DNA of 64,000 bases. Source: Sphagnum compactum. Taxonomy: Eukaryota; Bryophyta; Sphagnopsida; Sphagnales. Shown one piece after another: positions 24,679-38,770 of the stretch. Below the pieces are notes generated by a model that did no database searches, had not been told where the DNA came from, and saw only the letters and a program-made list of their open reading frames with translations. The DNA lies in the NCBI GenBank assembly GCA_965153455.1, contig OZ234502.1:11873495-11937494 (forward strand). Direction: 5' to 3'. The translations under genes were made by a program, and so were the position numbers. Position 1 is the first letter of the stretch, and each line of letters starts with the position of its first letter.

Positions 24679-27600
24679 TTTTAGAAGATGTATTGTGAAT
24701 AATTGGCATGGGCAAAAATCATAATTTCAAACTTTATCATTAGGAAAAATTTGAAAATCTATGACTAAATTTGCGACTCGTTTATAGTTGTAATGGACAC
24801 ATGTGACTAAAAATAACCTAGTTGCCTTAGACAAGTGCCATAAAACAATCAATCGCAAAAAACATGACATGGCTATGAAGTTGAAAGTGTAGTTGCAAAC
24901 CTTACAACTAGGCCAAAAAATTTCATCCATTGCCACGGATGATCCTTAGTATGACATGAAACCCCAATTTGCAACTACATTTGGGATAGTCGCATAATAC
25001 TAAATGTGCCATTGATGTGTGGTTAGGATTTCACCACATGGTAACTTAAAGAACCAATGGCCATAAAACACATGGCAATTTTCCATTTGTTAAAAAAAAA
25101 TTATAATTACAATAATTACATATGATAATAATAATAATAATAATAATATTAATGATAATCTATCTTAGGTTAAACTATAATAGGCAACCTTTTCTTGGCT
25201 AACCAAAATAGAATAGGCTAGCTAGCATAAGCTAAATAGGTGGGTAGGATCTTATTTATTTTGTTGGGGACAAGCCTTTTGATTGGCTCATCCCAAATGA
25301 CATATGCACAATGTTTATATCACATACCATGAATCTAGTCCATTCCTTCACCTACTTATATACTTTACAAGTTTGAAGTTATAGACAAAAAGATATGGCA
25401 CAATTCTAATGAAAGGAAATACTACAACAATATCACATCCTTTGTTCCATACAAAAACATTATCATATATCCAACTTAACTCCAAGCTTAATTCGCCTAA
25501 CTTAATTAGCCTTACCTATTAGCTACACCTAATAAACTAGCTTACAATTACCTATAGATAACTTAGGCCAAGTAATTAAATATAGAAGCTAGGCTAGGCT
25601 ACCAACATTATTACACAATCCATCCTATTTCATTGGCCTAAATCACTATGCTACCTATTTTGTGAAATAATTTGACCACATCCTTTCCCCATTCCACCAT
25701 GCCTATTGCATAATCACCATCAGTCGCTTTGGCCCACTTTAGGTGAAATTATTTATTACCAAAGAATTCTCACCCACTTTCATTGAAATTCTTCACTTGG
25801 AATTTCACCATGTCATTATTTATTTAATATAATTAGTTTATAAAGTATAAGATTATTTATAATAAACCTTTATTACATCAAATAGCTACGATATGACAAA
25901 TTACAAGGTGATTTAAACCAACTTAGGATACATTTAATAATTTATTTAACATACAAATTTGAATTTAAGTGCCATATATTAATTTGGGCCTTCATTTCTT
26001 ATAAATATGTGTTTATATATATGTATATCATATAGTAGCTTATAAATATTATATTTTTGTAATATAATGTAATACGATATGTAGATTAATTCAAAATTAA
26101 TCAACATTTTTTCATTATTTTGAACTCAAATGAACTACAATAAAATTCCAACTAAATAAGTAAGGAAAATTTTAATTATCTAATTTTTAATTTTATTACT
26201 AATTCATATTAATTAATTGGCATACTATTAATAATTTATAAATATTTTGTATTATCAACCAACATATTATTTATAATTACATAATTTAATAACTATTTTA
26301 ACTATTCAAAACCATTTAAGATATTTTATTTAAAATATCCTTATTTCATTTTAATAACATTAATATTAAATTTACATATTCCATTTAAATATAGTCAAAA
26401 AAATAATTTGTAATGTATTTTACTTTATTTTTGGATTATATTAAATTATTTATTGTAATGAAGAAATAATAAATAATATGTTATTATATTAATTTTATTA
26501 TTAATTAAAATAATATTTAACAATATAATTTACCTCATTTCTTAATATTGAAATTAATGTAAAATATTTGTACATAAATGTGTTCAATGTATTTATTATA
26601 TCAATTAATGATATATTTATTTTTAGTTTATGTACAAATATTATCAGACATAAATCAAGAATGTATATTATTGAAATAAAATTGTATTTTAATTCTGAAA
26701 AATAAGCCAGATTTTATTTTCTGCCACTATTCAATAAAATGCTAAAGATGTTTACAACAAAACAAAATCAAATTGAATATTTTTAAACATAGAAATATAT
26801 AATAAATATTATATAAATATGTCATATGTTTAAAAGATATAAAATACATAACATATAAAATTATGTACATATGACATATAAAAATTTTAACTAACAAATT
26901 TTTTATTGTGGGCTTCACTTGATAAAAATGGATAACATAATATTCATCCTTGGAAATATAAATTAATTATCCAGTATTTTTATCATATAAGATCACTTAT
27001 ATATAATATATGAAAATATTGATTGGATGTATACTATATTAATAAAAAAAATTCTGAATAAAATGAGTATTATATTAGAGGTATTTGTAATGTGTAATAA
27101 TTTTTTCATTTTTTAAAATCATTTTAATTTCAAATTAATTTATATTTTACAATTATATAACCGAACTCATATTATAATATAAAATTTAACATGTATGTAT
27201 TTAATATACCATATTTTTATTGTGTTTCTAAATATACTAAAAATTAAATTGTTTGGAATATAATGTTATTAGATGTTGATACATCACATTTTATGAATTA
27301 TTTGTATTAAATTTCATAATTAGAATGTATCATGTTATACAAAAGTAATTCATGTTTTTTAACTCACTTTCATTTGGACAAAACATGAAAAAGAAAATGA
27401 CAATTAAAGAAGGAAAATGTCTTCAAGACAACATTGTTGAAAAGTATTGAAATGCAAGATTTACATGCATTTTTCTTCAATTCAGATATATATTTAATAA
27501 TTTTAATAAAAATTTTGTGTAGATTTTGGAAACCTTTCAGAATGAAATTTAAATAATTTCATTTGGACATAATACGAGAAAGATATTATTAATTAAATTT

Positions 27601-28968
27601 GGCTTTTAAAAAAGGTATATTTGCATCTCAGTTTAAAACTAAGGTACAAGTAAAATGTTTAACACATATGCTTTGTCTTTGAATCTCATCTCACAAACTA
27701 TATAAACAACATGTTTTGGATTGAATTGTCACATTGAAGTGCATATGCAAATTTGGGATGAGTGAGAAATTGCTTGACTTTAGACGGAAATTGCAATGTA
27801 AATGGAATTCTTTTTGGGCTATGCATTCCATCTACATTTTTCCTTTCCTATGTATTTGCCTACCTATACAAGTAAATAGGTGCTAGTTTCCTACTTAGGT
27901 AAGTAGGTAGATTTGAATCTTCTTGAAATTTTAAATTTAAAAAAAATCCAAATAATAAGATAGTTTTAATTAAGGAATCCAATAAAAGCCTAAATAAATA
28001 ATAAGTATGAAATAATACATTAGATAATATGGATTAATTATTAATATTCAATGATCTGGATAAAATCATTAATGCTAAATAATATGAGTTAAATAATTAA
28101 TATTGCATAATATGCATTAAATAATTGGTATTAAATAATCTGAATTAAATTATTAATATTGAATAATCTGGATTAAATCATTAAAATTAAATATTATGAA
28201 TCAAATAACTAAAAAATATTCAAAATTTCCTAGTTGTTTATATGTTAATGAATTTACTAGTGAATTTACTTGTCCATAGCAACCCATTGCCAATCATTAA
28301 ATAATTGATGAATTTGCTAAGAATTCATTAGGATCAAAATTCACCTAATTCACTACAAAACCTAGTGAATTCATTAGTGGATTTGGACTCATTATGTACT
28401 AATGCAATGTACATAGACCTACTTAGTTTTAACATAACCTATTAAGCTTAGCTAGCTTAGTTTACCAACTAGGTTATAATAGTCTTTTCTAGCAAACTAT
28501 TAGCTATTAAATATTATATCATGGAAGACCCATGGATAATTGCAAAAAAGACTCATGGATGGGTACAGTGAAGGGATAATAGTCCAATTGAAATAGCAAA
28601 GTTTGCCATATGTGGTCTATGTTTCTTTGTTCATGTGGTAGAATATACTATTGCAATTGAAAAACCTTTCATTTGTAGTTGCAAAAACAACTATGTTATC
28701 ATTCATTGATAATGCAATCAAAATTGGATGACATTGTTCACTTTTCATCTACATTTTTAGTGAAAATCATATAGTCGTAAGTTGGAGTCACATCTACAAC
28801 TAGAATTTGGTTCAACCTTTCTTGTAATTGCCTATGCAACTACAAGAAGTTGCAACTACATGGACTTGTAAAACTAACACATTGCTAGTGGTAAAATCAA
28901 TTGGTTTGGACATTAATCACATAGTAGTTCCAAAAATATGGTCAAAATGGACAACATTTCTTCTAGTG
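24679..28968. mobile_element. Probable decayed CACTA-like element I
   Basis: The right end reads TTTCTTCTAGTG at 28957-28968, the reverse complement of the CACTAGAAGAAA terminus of element III. The likely left end at about 24679 is degraded (TTTTAGAAGATG in place of CACTAGAAGA). The flanking triplets, AAT and TAT, do not fully match. Subterminal DNA on both sides is rich in AGTCGCA/TGCGACT and AGTTGCAACT motifs, as in element III. The interior is AT-rich without transposase, with (TAA)n near 25121-25148, TAGG-rich patches and a 28-bp minisatellite. The right end is much better supported than the left. Confidence 0.45.
28024..28210. repeat. AT-rich minisatellite, about 28 bp x 7
   Basis: The degenerate unit AATAATNTGNATTAAATNAT-TAATATT repeats about seven times with length changes of one to two bases. 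It lies within the putative CACTA-like element I. Confidence 0.75.
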
Positions 28969-28971
28969 TAT

Positions 28972-31900
28972 TTAGTTGAATATAAATAAATCAAAAGCTT
29001 ATGCAAGCAAAAAACATTTATAGTAGTTTGACAAGGGCTATAACAATGGAGAAAAAACACATGAAATTTGCTCTAAATCCGAGAAGCCTTGTCATCATTG
29101 CCATTGATCTAAATACAAAACCTTACTTCCAAAAGCAAAAAAACACATTCAACCCAATTTTCCACAAAACAATGTGTGGCCAATGCCTTACAAAAACAAC
29201 TAAATTTTGCCAACATTTGACCAAATTCTAAGATACCTTGTTTGTGTGGCATCAATTTTCAACAAGTTTCCCATGAAATAAAAATTAGTTCATGCAATAC
29301 ACACATAGAAGCAACATTGGGCTCTAGAGTTTTTTGTGAAACTACAAGGAGGTGCATTGCCACTCTACAGACCAAAATCACATCTATATGTGTAGGTAGT
29401 TAACCCAAGTTCAACAACAATAACTTTAACTACAAATATACAACTTGTCATAACAATAGTTGATTTCTTCCATCTTAGGAATGGAAGCTAGTACATAAGA
29501 TGGCACAAATGAAAGGAGAAAATTAGTGCAAAAATTCTACTTCCACTTGGAAATGTAGTACATTTGTACCACACAATGTGCACACATTGTCAAACCATGT
29601 TAATAGGAGTTGCAAGCCAATGCCTCCTAAATCATATTATGATAATTTTCTTACACTATTTCACTTTGTTTATAATGTGTTTAGTTAGTGTTTAGATAAA
29701 ATTTTACCTTGTTTTACAATGTTTTTTAAGCACGAAAAACATTGATTACAAGCTTTAAAGCATGTCAAAAGATATTTTATATTTATTGCATTACTTTCAA
29801 ACTTATTTTGATATATTAGATTAATATATTAGAAAGTGGGCATACAAATATAACAAAAAAAATTCAACATTATCTTGGTTTATGATTCTTTTAAAAATGT
29901 AACAAAAGGATTAGTTATGCCTAAGGTGGTTCCTATTAGTATGGATTGATCCCACAATTCCTATGCAATCATTCCCAAGAAACCTTTCATGAAAGAAAAA
30001 AGTGAAGAAAGATTGATAATGTTGTTCACAAACCCAAAAAATTGTCAACAAGATATAAAGAATGCATGTTTCGCCAATATCTTTGCTCTTTAATAGTAAG
30101 TTTGCCAATTTTGCATAATCTCCAAGTTTACAAACTATCATGTATTATCTTCATGTGCATGAAGGTACAATACAAAGGAGGCTATGATTTATGTCAATTG
30201 AATAATATGTTCCCAATACCAATCTAATAGTCAATGCCAACATTAATGACCTTGAACCCTACTTATTAAACTCCAATTACTAGGTTTTGAAACATGCACA
30301 AAATGGGCACAAAAAACAAGTTTACAACATCTTACATCCAAGCAAAATTCAAATTCAAAGGACAATTTACATCATTTTTTACTTGGACAATCAGGGCTCA
30401 ACACTAGTAATCACAAAGCTTCTTTCATTGCAAAATGTTAAGTAAGCCCAATCCATAAAAAGTTTTCAATCGTATTTTTCCATGACAAAACTACCAAGCC
30501 AAAAGACTAATGGAACAAAAGGTCATGTGAAAGCATACCATACAACAAAGGGTCACAAGTGTTATTTTAGTTGTAAAAGAATACTCTTTTAAAGTAAGTG
30601 GAAGATATGGTTTGTTGACTTGCACATGTATGATTAGGTTTTGAAGTGTTACATACATGAAAGATCAACACAATTGCAAGCCATTGAGCTCACATGCATG
30701 GGTTCCCAAATTGTCATCCATTAGTGAAAAAAAATCATAAATAACATTTCAATTCTTTGAAAGTACCAACAAGGCAAAAATGATTGGACCAATGGGTGAC
30801 AAGAAATTGCCACTTTTTTAGTCCAAAACAAGGATATATTTTGTGGGTTAAAATGAATTACAAAGGTTTTCCATTGATTCCTTAGGCATTTTTTCCATTT
30901 AATCTAAAGTCCATTTAGAAGTTCCTTTTCTTAACACCAACACCTATGCACAAGAGTAATCCACTTTTGAACTTTTGAAATAACCCTATTTTTTAGCTTG
31001 TTTAAAAGCCCATAAGTAAAATCTTACAAATGCCATCATGCAAAACTTTTCAAGCTTTTTTTTAAAATATGTTATCTAACCAAAATCAAGTCCCTAACCA
31101 ACACATCATAAATGATTGGACCATTTCAAAGTTCACATAAAAACTTGTTAATATTATAGTCCATAATGTTTGACTTTGAAAGTCTTTATTTCTTGTGTTT
31201 TTTTTAATTATGGAAATTTAATATATGGAATAAATACATATTCGAGTTGGTATTCTGAAACTAAGTCTCTATAGAAAAAAATTAAATTCACCTATCAATA
31301 TGGTCATTAGAATGACAAACACTCTATAAAAATTTTCAAAAAAATCAAAATTTGGTCCATTCATTTTTTGCACCCACCCAACAACCATGATGCCCTTGGA
31401 AACTACATGTCACAATTTGAACCAAGTTCAACATCTTACAACACATAAATATAGCATGGCAATACACAATAAGTAGGATAAAATATCAAGTCGTTACTGC
31501 ATGCACTAATCAAGAATATTACCGTATTCATGCAAAAAACCAATTAAAGCCTACAAAAGGGTTACAATTAAAAAAGATTGGAGTTATTTGTATTCACACA
31601 ATAACATGAGGTATTTGGACATTATTATTACATAATGCAATCCTCTCCAAAATGATTTTCCACTATGGTGGCAATGAACATTATAGGTCAATGTTGTTAC
31701 AATCGATTTGATGTATGTAGAAGAATATCAATGAAACATTGTGCAATTGTTTTTTAGAGTTGTTCATCACTTTAGTATGTTTACTTCCTACATGTGGCAA
31801 AGGCAAAGCCTAGAACATACTTCCTTGAAATAGTCTAATGAAGGTCATAGAAATGTCAGCTAGACTTTGGATGACCATCAATGACATAGATGTAACACCC

Positions 31901-32476
31901 AAAGCCTATATATAAACAAAAAAAAAATTGTTAGAAATAATCGAAGTTTGAAGGCCAGCATTTGTTACTTCAAATCTTAACACTTTGCAGGAACACCATA
32001 GTCTCAAGGATAATTTGAAAGATGAAATTGTAAATGTTAACAAAATGTTTCAAAAATACATTAACCCTAAGCAATTTTTGGCTCTTACAATAGCTACAAA
32101 ACATGCACATAAAACCCAATAGCACATGAATAATATTAAATATAAATTTGATTATGGGATTTGGTCTACTTGTCCTATATCTAACTCCTGCATCAAGACC
32201 TCAATGCATTTTGTGTTTATTCCTTTCATTGTCTTTTTCACCACTTTCAAATCTACCTTGGCCAAGTAGTTTTTTCCATCTACACCACCATAACTACCTT
32301 TATCCCTCATTTCAATGCAAGTTTATAAAAGGTTCACTAACTAATGTCAATCTTTACACTAGGCCAACACCTAGAAAATATGACTACATAAATGATTGGC
32401 GCTATAGTCCTAAACCACATATATGATTAGCCATGACTACATGATTTGTTAATTTGTATGGTTTTGTGGTATTTAC
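28972..32476. other. Gene-free AT-rich DNA
   Basis: No gene, known TE domain or clean repeat recognised. Fragments containing GACTACA-type motifs occur near 32,390-32,440. Confidence 0.45.
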
Positions 32477-32924
32477 CACTAATCAGAAAAAATGGCATAA
32501 TCATAAATGCCACTTGCGACTATGTCCTCCATGATTGCAGGATAGTTTCAATGGCCAACATTTAATTTTAGAATAAAATTATAATTTATTTTTATTGTCT
32601 TGTTGCCACGTGGTAACCTAGGATGAATTCAAGATTTTATAACCCTTTATGAGTTGACACGTGGCAATTTATAATAATAAATTTATTTTTCTTACCCATG
32701 CCATGTGGTAGTCAACTTTTAGTCAAATAATGACACTTGGGACCTAGCTTATGCCACCTATTAAACTAGGAGCCTATGCTAGGCACCTTAGGCTAGGTGA
32801 TTCAACCTACATGCTAGGTAAGGGTAAGCGATTTAATTTAAGTTTAAAAATAACTTAAATTATGTTAGCCACCTAACCTCTTTTTAAGAAGGCTACTTCA
32901 TTTATACTCTCATAAGAGCTTAAG

Positions 32925-33000
32925 TTCAAAAGTAACAAGACTTGAACCCCTCACCTCCACTTTGAGGGGCAAAGTCCCTCGCCATTACACCACCACCTTT
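32925..33000 (-). repeat. tRNA-derived SINE-like fragment
   Basis: On the minus strand a B-box-like GGTTCAAGTC (32948-32939) lies about 40 bp downstream of an A-box-like TGGTGTAATGGC (about 32991-32980). A CTTT...AAAG hairpin sits between them in the anticodon-arm position. The acceptor and T stems do not pair properly, so this is not a working tRNA gene. Confidence 0.45.
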
Positions 33001-33629
33001 TTTTTGTAACAAATGGAATTATCACAAAGATATAAAGAACAAAATTTTCTAGTCTAAATTAACCTATGTTTCCCTAGGCTGACCTAAGTTGACCTAGGTT
33101 AAGTTAGGCTAACCTAGGCAACCCAACAATCTAGCCCAAGCCTTCATAGGCTATTTTAAACAAATCTAGGCATTCCTAGGCTAAACCTAGGTCACCTAGT
33201 CTAGTGCAAACATGATAACATGAGTTGCACCTACATGTTTTTGGGACTACTTTTGAAGAATATTTTTTTAAGTAACAAAAGTCTTCAAAAAAAAATTCAA
33301 AAATTTTTAATTTTAAAAATATATTATTATACCAAAGTTTATGTAATTTTTTTCAAAATATATGTAAATTTCAAAAGTTTTCAAAAAGTCTATTTATAAA
33401 TCCTTTTAGTGCTAAAAAACAAGTGTTACAATGCTTAATGAATGTTTTTGAGAACTTTTTATTCATTGAATATTTTTGAAATTAATTCACATGTTCCAAT
33501 GATATATTATGAACCTTATTATATATAAAAAATTATACTTTCAACACCAAATTAAATTACCACTTCTGAAAGTGAAAAATTAAGCATGCATTACACTTGT
33601 TATGGCTTCTACTTATGTGACTACACCTA

Positions 33630-34000
33630 GTTTACCTTGGGGCTACTTAAGTTAAACTAGGCTATTTAGGTTTAACCTAGGTTAAACTAGGTTATATTAG
33701 GCTAAACTTGACAAAAGTATGTTATTTAAGTTAAACTTCAATATGTTTGGCTATATTTAACTATATTAAATTAAACTTGGTTATACTAAACTATACTTGG
33801 TTAAACTAGGCTATAATTAGTTATATAAGACTAAACTTGGTTATACTAAACTATAATTGGTTCAATTAGGTTATACTATGTTAAATTTGGCAAAAGTAGG
33901 TTATTTAGATTGAACTTGGCTAAACAAAACTATACTTGGCTATATTTGGTTATATTGGATTAAACTTGGATTGAAGGTAATTAAATAAATTATAACCTAG
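33630..34000. repeat. Degenerate TTGGTTAAACTAGG-type low-complexity repeat
   Basis: Variants of a 14-17 bp motif (GGTTATACTAAACTATACTT, GGTTAAACTAGGCTATA and similar) follow one another over about 370 bp. CCTAGG-rich pieces flank it at 32,760-33,200 and 34,010-34,190. Confidence 0.65.
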
Positions 34001-34338
34001 GTTGCCTAACCTAAGTAGGGAATAAATAGGTAGGCTACATAGCTTCTAGCCTAGGCTTAGGTTGCTTAGGCTAATTTTTTTGGTGAGCCTAGCCTTCTTA
34101 ACCTATGTTAGGTTTATAACTTAGGTTGTCTACTAGCCTAGGTTTAATAGGTAGGTAGTTAAATAGGCTAGTAGGTGGGTATAGGTAGATAAACTATGTA
34201 TGTTCTACATGACCACATACACAATTGTAGTCATGGAAAACATATAATCATTAATGGCATTTGTGACTATGAGGGTGTAGCCACACCAATAGCAACCACA
34301 AGTCACATAACTAATGTTTGGTTTTTCATGTTGTAGTG

Positions 34339-35892
34339 TCAAAAATTGTACAAAAATTGTTGCAAATATTTAATGTGTTTACATGACAAGGTTTTTAATA
34401 TATATATTATGAAAACATGTGGTATGATTTGGAATCAATTGAATAAAATTAGAATACTCAAAAACATTCATTAAACATTGTAATTAATGTTTTAAAACAC
34501 TATAAAACTCCTATTTTTAGGGAGATCTTTTAAACATATTTATATATAATAGTATAATATAACATCTTTTTAAGTCATTAGTTTTTTTGATAGTTTTATC
34601 TTTTAAATGGAATATTTCAAAAATATTCCCAAAATATATTGTAATAAGAATTCACCTAGTGGGTAGGGTTGGTTCATGTTAATTGGACAAGCCAACAACC
34701 ATGGAAACAATTTATGATAAATACATGTTTGACTTGACTATGCAATCATTTGAAGCATAAACGACTAAATAGTCATAATGTATGTAATCCCAAAAACCAT
34801 GTGTGGTGTATTAATACTTACCATTTCCACCTTGAAACTCTATGTCTCTACAAGAATTAATTTTTTCCAAGCGAGTGGTCATTTTTGCTCCCATGTTTCA
34901 TTGTCTTTTACAATTTTTTTGGGTTGTTTGAACTGACTCTTTTTTTGAATTTTTGAAAATTTCAAAACAACATAGTTGTTTTCAAAATGAATTGTGATGT
35001 TTATTTTTAATGATTGAAGTTGAGCATAATGTTTATTCCTAGGTCTTTCATGATTGCTTCAATTGTTGGAATTGTTGATGCCACTTTGAGTGTTCTTAAA
35101 TGACTCTATACTTTTTTTGGGATAACAAATGATATTGTAGGTGGCCAACTTATCATCAATAATGTCATCGTTTGCATATGTGTTTATTGGTAAAACCAAT
35201 TTAATGTGGTGATGATTTTTCATTGAAAATGTGATCATTTAATTTTAATTTTGTGATGTTAAGGTTTGGAAATGATTGATTTGGGTTTGTTTCTTTGTTA
35301 AATATAAAGTGATCAACAATTTGTGTGTTATTGAAATATTTCAATGTGAATTTTTAATAGTTTCTCATTTGTCTAGCCATGTTCACAACTTTTGAATTCA
35401 CTTTAGTGTCCTTAATAGTTAACATTTACTAATAGAGAATGTAGCCTAGTCCATTGGGAATTTGACCAACATTTGTGTGAAATTGGGACAAATTCACGAG
35501 GTTAAAAATCCAATGAATTCAATATGCCCCATAGTGAATGGGGACATGATGCTATAAATATAGTGATTTCATTAACATTTTTTCAAATAAGAAATTTACT
35601 CTTGACAATGAATTAGGTGGTATTTTAATTATATTTTTATTTTAATGTTATAATTAATAGTTATTCATAATATTTAAAATTATAGAACATGTATACATTT
35701 GTTGATAGTAAGGTTTGAACCTTGGTTTCTAAAGAAACACCCTAACAATGTTTTTGCCAAAAAACTACCACATGAAATTGAAATATAGAGTCAAAGATTG
35801 TATATATCACATTTGTACTAAATCATTTTACAAATCCAAACTTTAAAATGTAGTTTCTTTGTCATACTTTGCTCAAATGAAACAAATGCAAA
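34339..35892. other. Gene-free AT-rich DNA
   Basis: No gene recognised. A minus-strand B-box-like GGTTCAAACC at 35721-35712, with an A-box-like stretch near 35,770, may be another SINE remnant. Confidence 0.4.
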
Positions 35893-36300
35893 CACTAGAA
35901 GAAAAACATGTATTTTCGACTAGTCTTTGTGACTAAATTTTAGTCGCAAGAGACATTTTGCAACTAAAATCCCTTTAGTCGCCTAAGACAAATCGCATGT
36001 GATAAATTAGTCGCAAATGACAGAGGGTATTGTATGAAAAAAAAGTCAACAAATACATTTCGTCTTTTGACTCCATTGTATACGTATAGTCACATGCGAC
36101 TAAGATGCAACTATTTTGGTCACAATTGAAGGCAAATGATGTGCTGCCACGTGTCTTAATATTTGATTATTTAAAATATTATTATTATTATTTTGAATCA
36201 ATCTAGGACGTTCAATTCATATACTTGGATGATCTTATATTATGACACGTGGCCCAATGTAAGTATGCCACATGGCATTAAAATAATAATAAAATATTAA

Positions 36301-36535
36301 TATTAGGTTGGTAGGTACTTAGGTAGGTACATAAATAGGTGCCTACAAACCTAGGCTACATACCAACCTACCTAGTTAGGTAAAAAATAAAGTAGATAGG
36401 TTCTACCTTCCTAGGTTAAATACCTACTCATATAGGTAATACTTAGGTAGGTAGGTACATAGGTCGATCTAGGTGGGTAGGTCAAACTAGATATCTACCT
36501 AGCTAGGTAGATAAGTAGGTTGGGAAGGTAAATAC
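36301..36535. repeat. TAGG/CCTA-rich low-complexity block
   Basis: Dense GGTAGGTA and CCTACCTA words in both orientations (for example TAGGTAGGTACATAGGT), able to form several local hairpins. Similar patches occur near 25.2, 27.9, 33.1 and 34.1 kb. Confidence 0.7.
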
Positions 36536-37731
36536 TTTTAAAATGTGCGTAATTTTTTTTTTGTTTTAGGTTGAGCCTTTTGATTAGCCCATCCCATGTG
36601 CACAAATTTCTTAATGTGAAATTGGATGACCACACCCCCTTGTTTATATAGTGTTCAAAATAAGAATTAAAGCAAAATGGGATAAGTTTTGAACTTGCAA
36701 GTTCTTGACAAACTAAGTTGTAATTGCAAAACTATCTCATGTCTTACTTTCTTAGTTTTGAAATTTTTCAACAATTCAAGTACCAAATAATTAAATAATC
36801 ATTTAACTAATAATGATTAAATATACATATATTTAAATTATAAATTATACACTAAAAATATTCAATATTCATTATCAATTACTTAAATAAGCAATAACTT
36901 CTTAATATTTAACAAACTAGTTATCTAATTATTCACAAATTCTTAATACATAATTCTTAAATAATTAAATATTTAAAATATTTAAAAATATTTTATTACT
37001 TTTTAGAATATGATTGAAGTATATACAATATAATTAATGTAAAATTAATTTAATGACTATAATTTTTAATTTTAACTATTTTAAATATTTATGTCAAAAT
37101 TATAAGTAATGAATTAAAAATGGTTATTAGAAAGTAAAATTTTACACATCTGTTTTTTAAAGTATTATTCAATCAATTACATTACTTATTATATAATTAC
37201 ACTTATTGTTGTAAAAATAATTATAGGTCAAGTAGTTTTTTTCTCTTGGTAATAATTATTATAAATACAATAAATTGCTAAACATAACATTAATTTTCAT
37301 AATTACCAAAAATTTACTATAAAATATTTATCATAGATGATTAATCACAGAAATTTTCTTAAATAAAAATAATACATAAAATTCGTGAAATTAAAATCAG
37401 TAAAACAATTATTTTAGCTACATTATATTTTTTCAAATTTTTAATTCAGGTTTGAATTTATTAATTACAGAGTGTGAATATTTATGTTCAATTAAAAAAT
37501 AATTATGCACATACTAATTAATTTTTATTTGAAGTAATTAAAATGATTTAGAAATAATGTCACATTAATTACATTAAATAATTTCTTCTAATATAACAAT
37601 ATAGATTATATAATATACAAATCTATGTTATAACAATAATTATTTAGTGTAACTTAGATTTAATAAACATAATCATTTATAATTATTTGTAAAAATGATT
37701 TATTATGGATTGTAGTAGAAAAACACTTAAA

Positions 37732-38770
37732 ACTCAATCAATAATTTTCAATTAAAATATAAATTTAAGATTCCAAAATAGTATTCAGAATTCAAATATC
37801 AATTTTTAGATCAAATAAGTTTTTTGAAATTAAATAACAAATTTCAGAATTGAAATTTCAATTTTTAGATTTAAAGAATAATATTCAAAATTAAAATGTC
37901 CATTCTAAGACTCAATTAATAATTTTCTGAATTGAAACATTAATATCAAGAATCCAAAATAATAATTTGGAATTCAAATTTCAACTTTCAAGTCAAATAA
38001 TTTCTTAAAATTTAAATTTAAATCTTCAGAATTCAAACATCAAATTTCAGGTTCAAATAAAAATATTTAAAATCAAAATGTTGATTTTTAGACTCAATAA
38101 TGTTTTTTGAATTGAAATACTAATTTTTAGATTTGAAAATAATATTCTAGAATTCAAATATCAAGTTTTAGATCAAATAATTTTTTTGAATTTAAATAAC
38201 AATTTCCAGAATTGAAATGTCAATTTACAGATTCAAGTAACAATATTCAAAATTGAAATGTCCATTTTTAGACTCAATTAATAATTTTCAGACTTGAAGT
38301 ATTAATTTTGAGAATCCAAAATAATAATTTGGAATTGAAATTTCAGGTTTAAATCAAATGATTATTTAAAATTTAAATGCAAAATTTTCAGAGTTGAAAT
38401 GTGAATTTTCATATTCATATAAAAGTATTCAAAATAAAATGTCCATTTTTATATATCAATTAATAATTTTCTGAATTGAAATACTAATTTTTGGATTTGA
38501 AAATATTAATTCAGAATTCAAAATATCAATTTTTAGATCAAATAAGCCTTTTTGGATTTAAATTAAAAAATCATATTCAAATCAAAAGTTTGAAATTGAA
38601 ATAATGTTTTAAACAATTGAAATAACAATTTTCAGATTCAAATATCAAGTTTCAAATTCTAATGTATTTTTTAAAAATTAAAATATCAATTTTCAGAATT
38701 GAAATATCAATTTTCAGATTTGAATAAAAATTCAAAGTTCAAATACTAATTTTGAGATTCATTATATGAA
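37732..38770. repeat. Tandem satellite array, about 180-bp monomer
   Basis: The anchor ACTCAATNAATAATTTTC-like segment recurs at 37732, 37910, 38092, 38272 and about 38453, giving spacings of 178, 182, 180 and 181 bp. Within each monomer the same order of sub-blocks appears: AATTGAAATNTTAATTTT, GGAATTCAAATTTCA, AGATCAAATAA, TTTAAATAACAATTTCAGAA, then AATGTCCATTTTTAGACTC. These sub-blocks are themselves related, at about 35-45 bp. The last copy decays from about 38,560 on. The array lies wholly inside CACTA-like element III. Confidence 0.8.

Larger units (their letters stand above)
32477..34338. mobile_element. Candidate CACTA-like element II
   Basis: CACTAATCAGAAAAAATGG starts at 32477, and TGTAGTG at 34338 gives CACTACAACATGAAAAACC when reverse-complemented. 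Both resemble plant CACTA termini. Subterminal GCGACTATG/GTGACTATG motifs and a CCACGTGG segment (about 32,605) parallel elements I and III. The flanking triplets (TAC and TCA) do not match, so the two ends may belong to different insertions. No transposase is present. Confidence 0.35.

Noticed and set aside
32925-33000. Functional tRNA gene
   Set aside because: Internal promoter-like boxes are present, but the T stem and acceptor stem do not pair.
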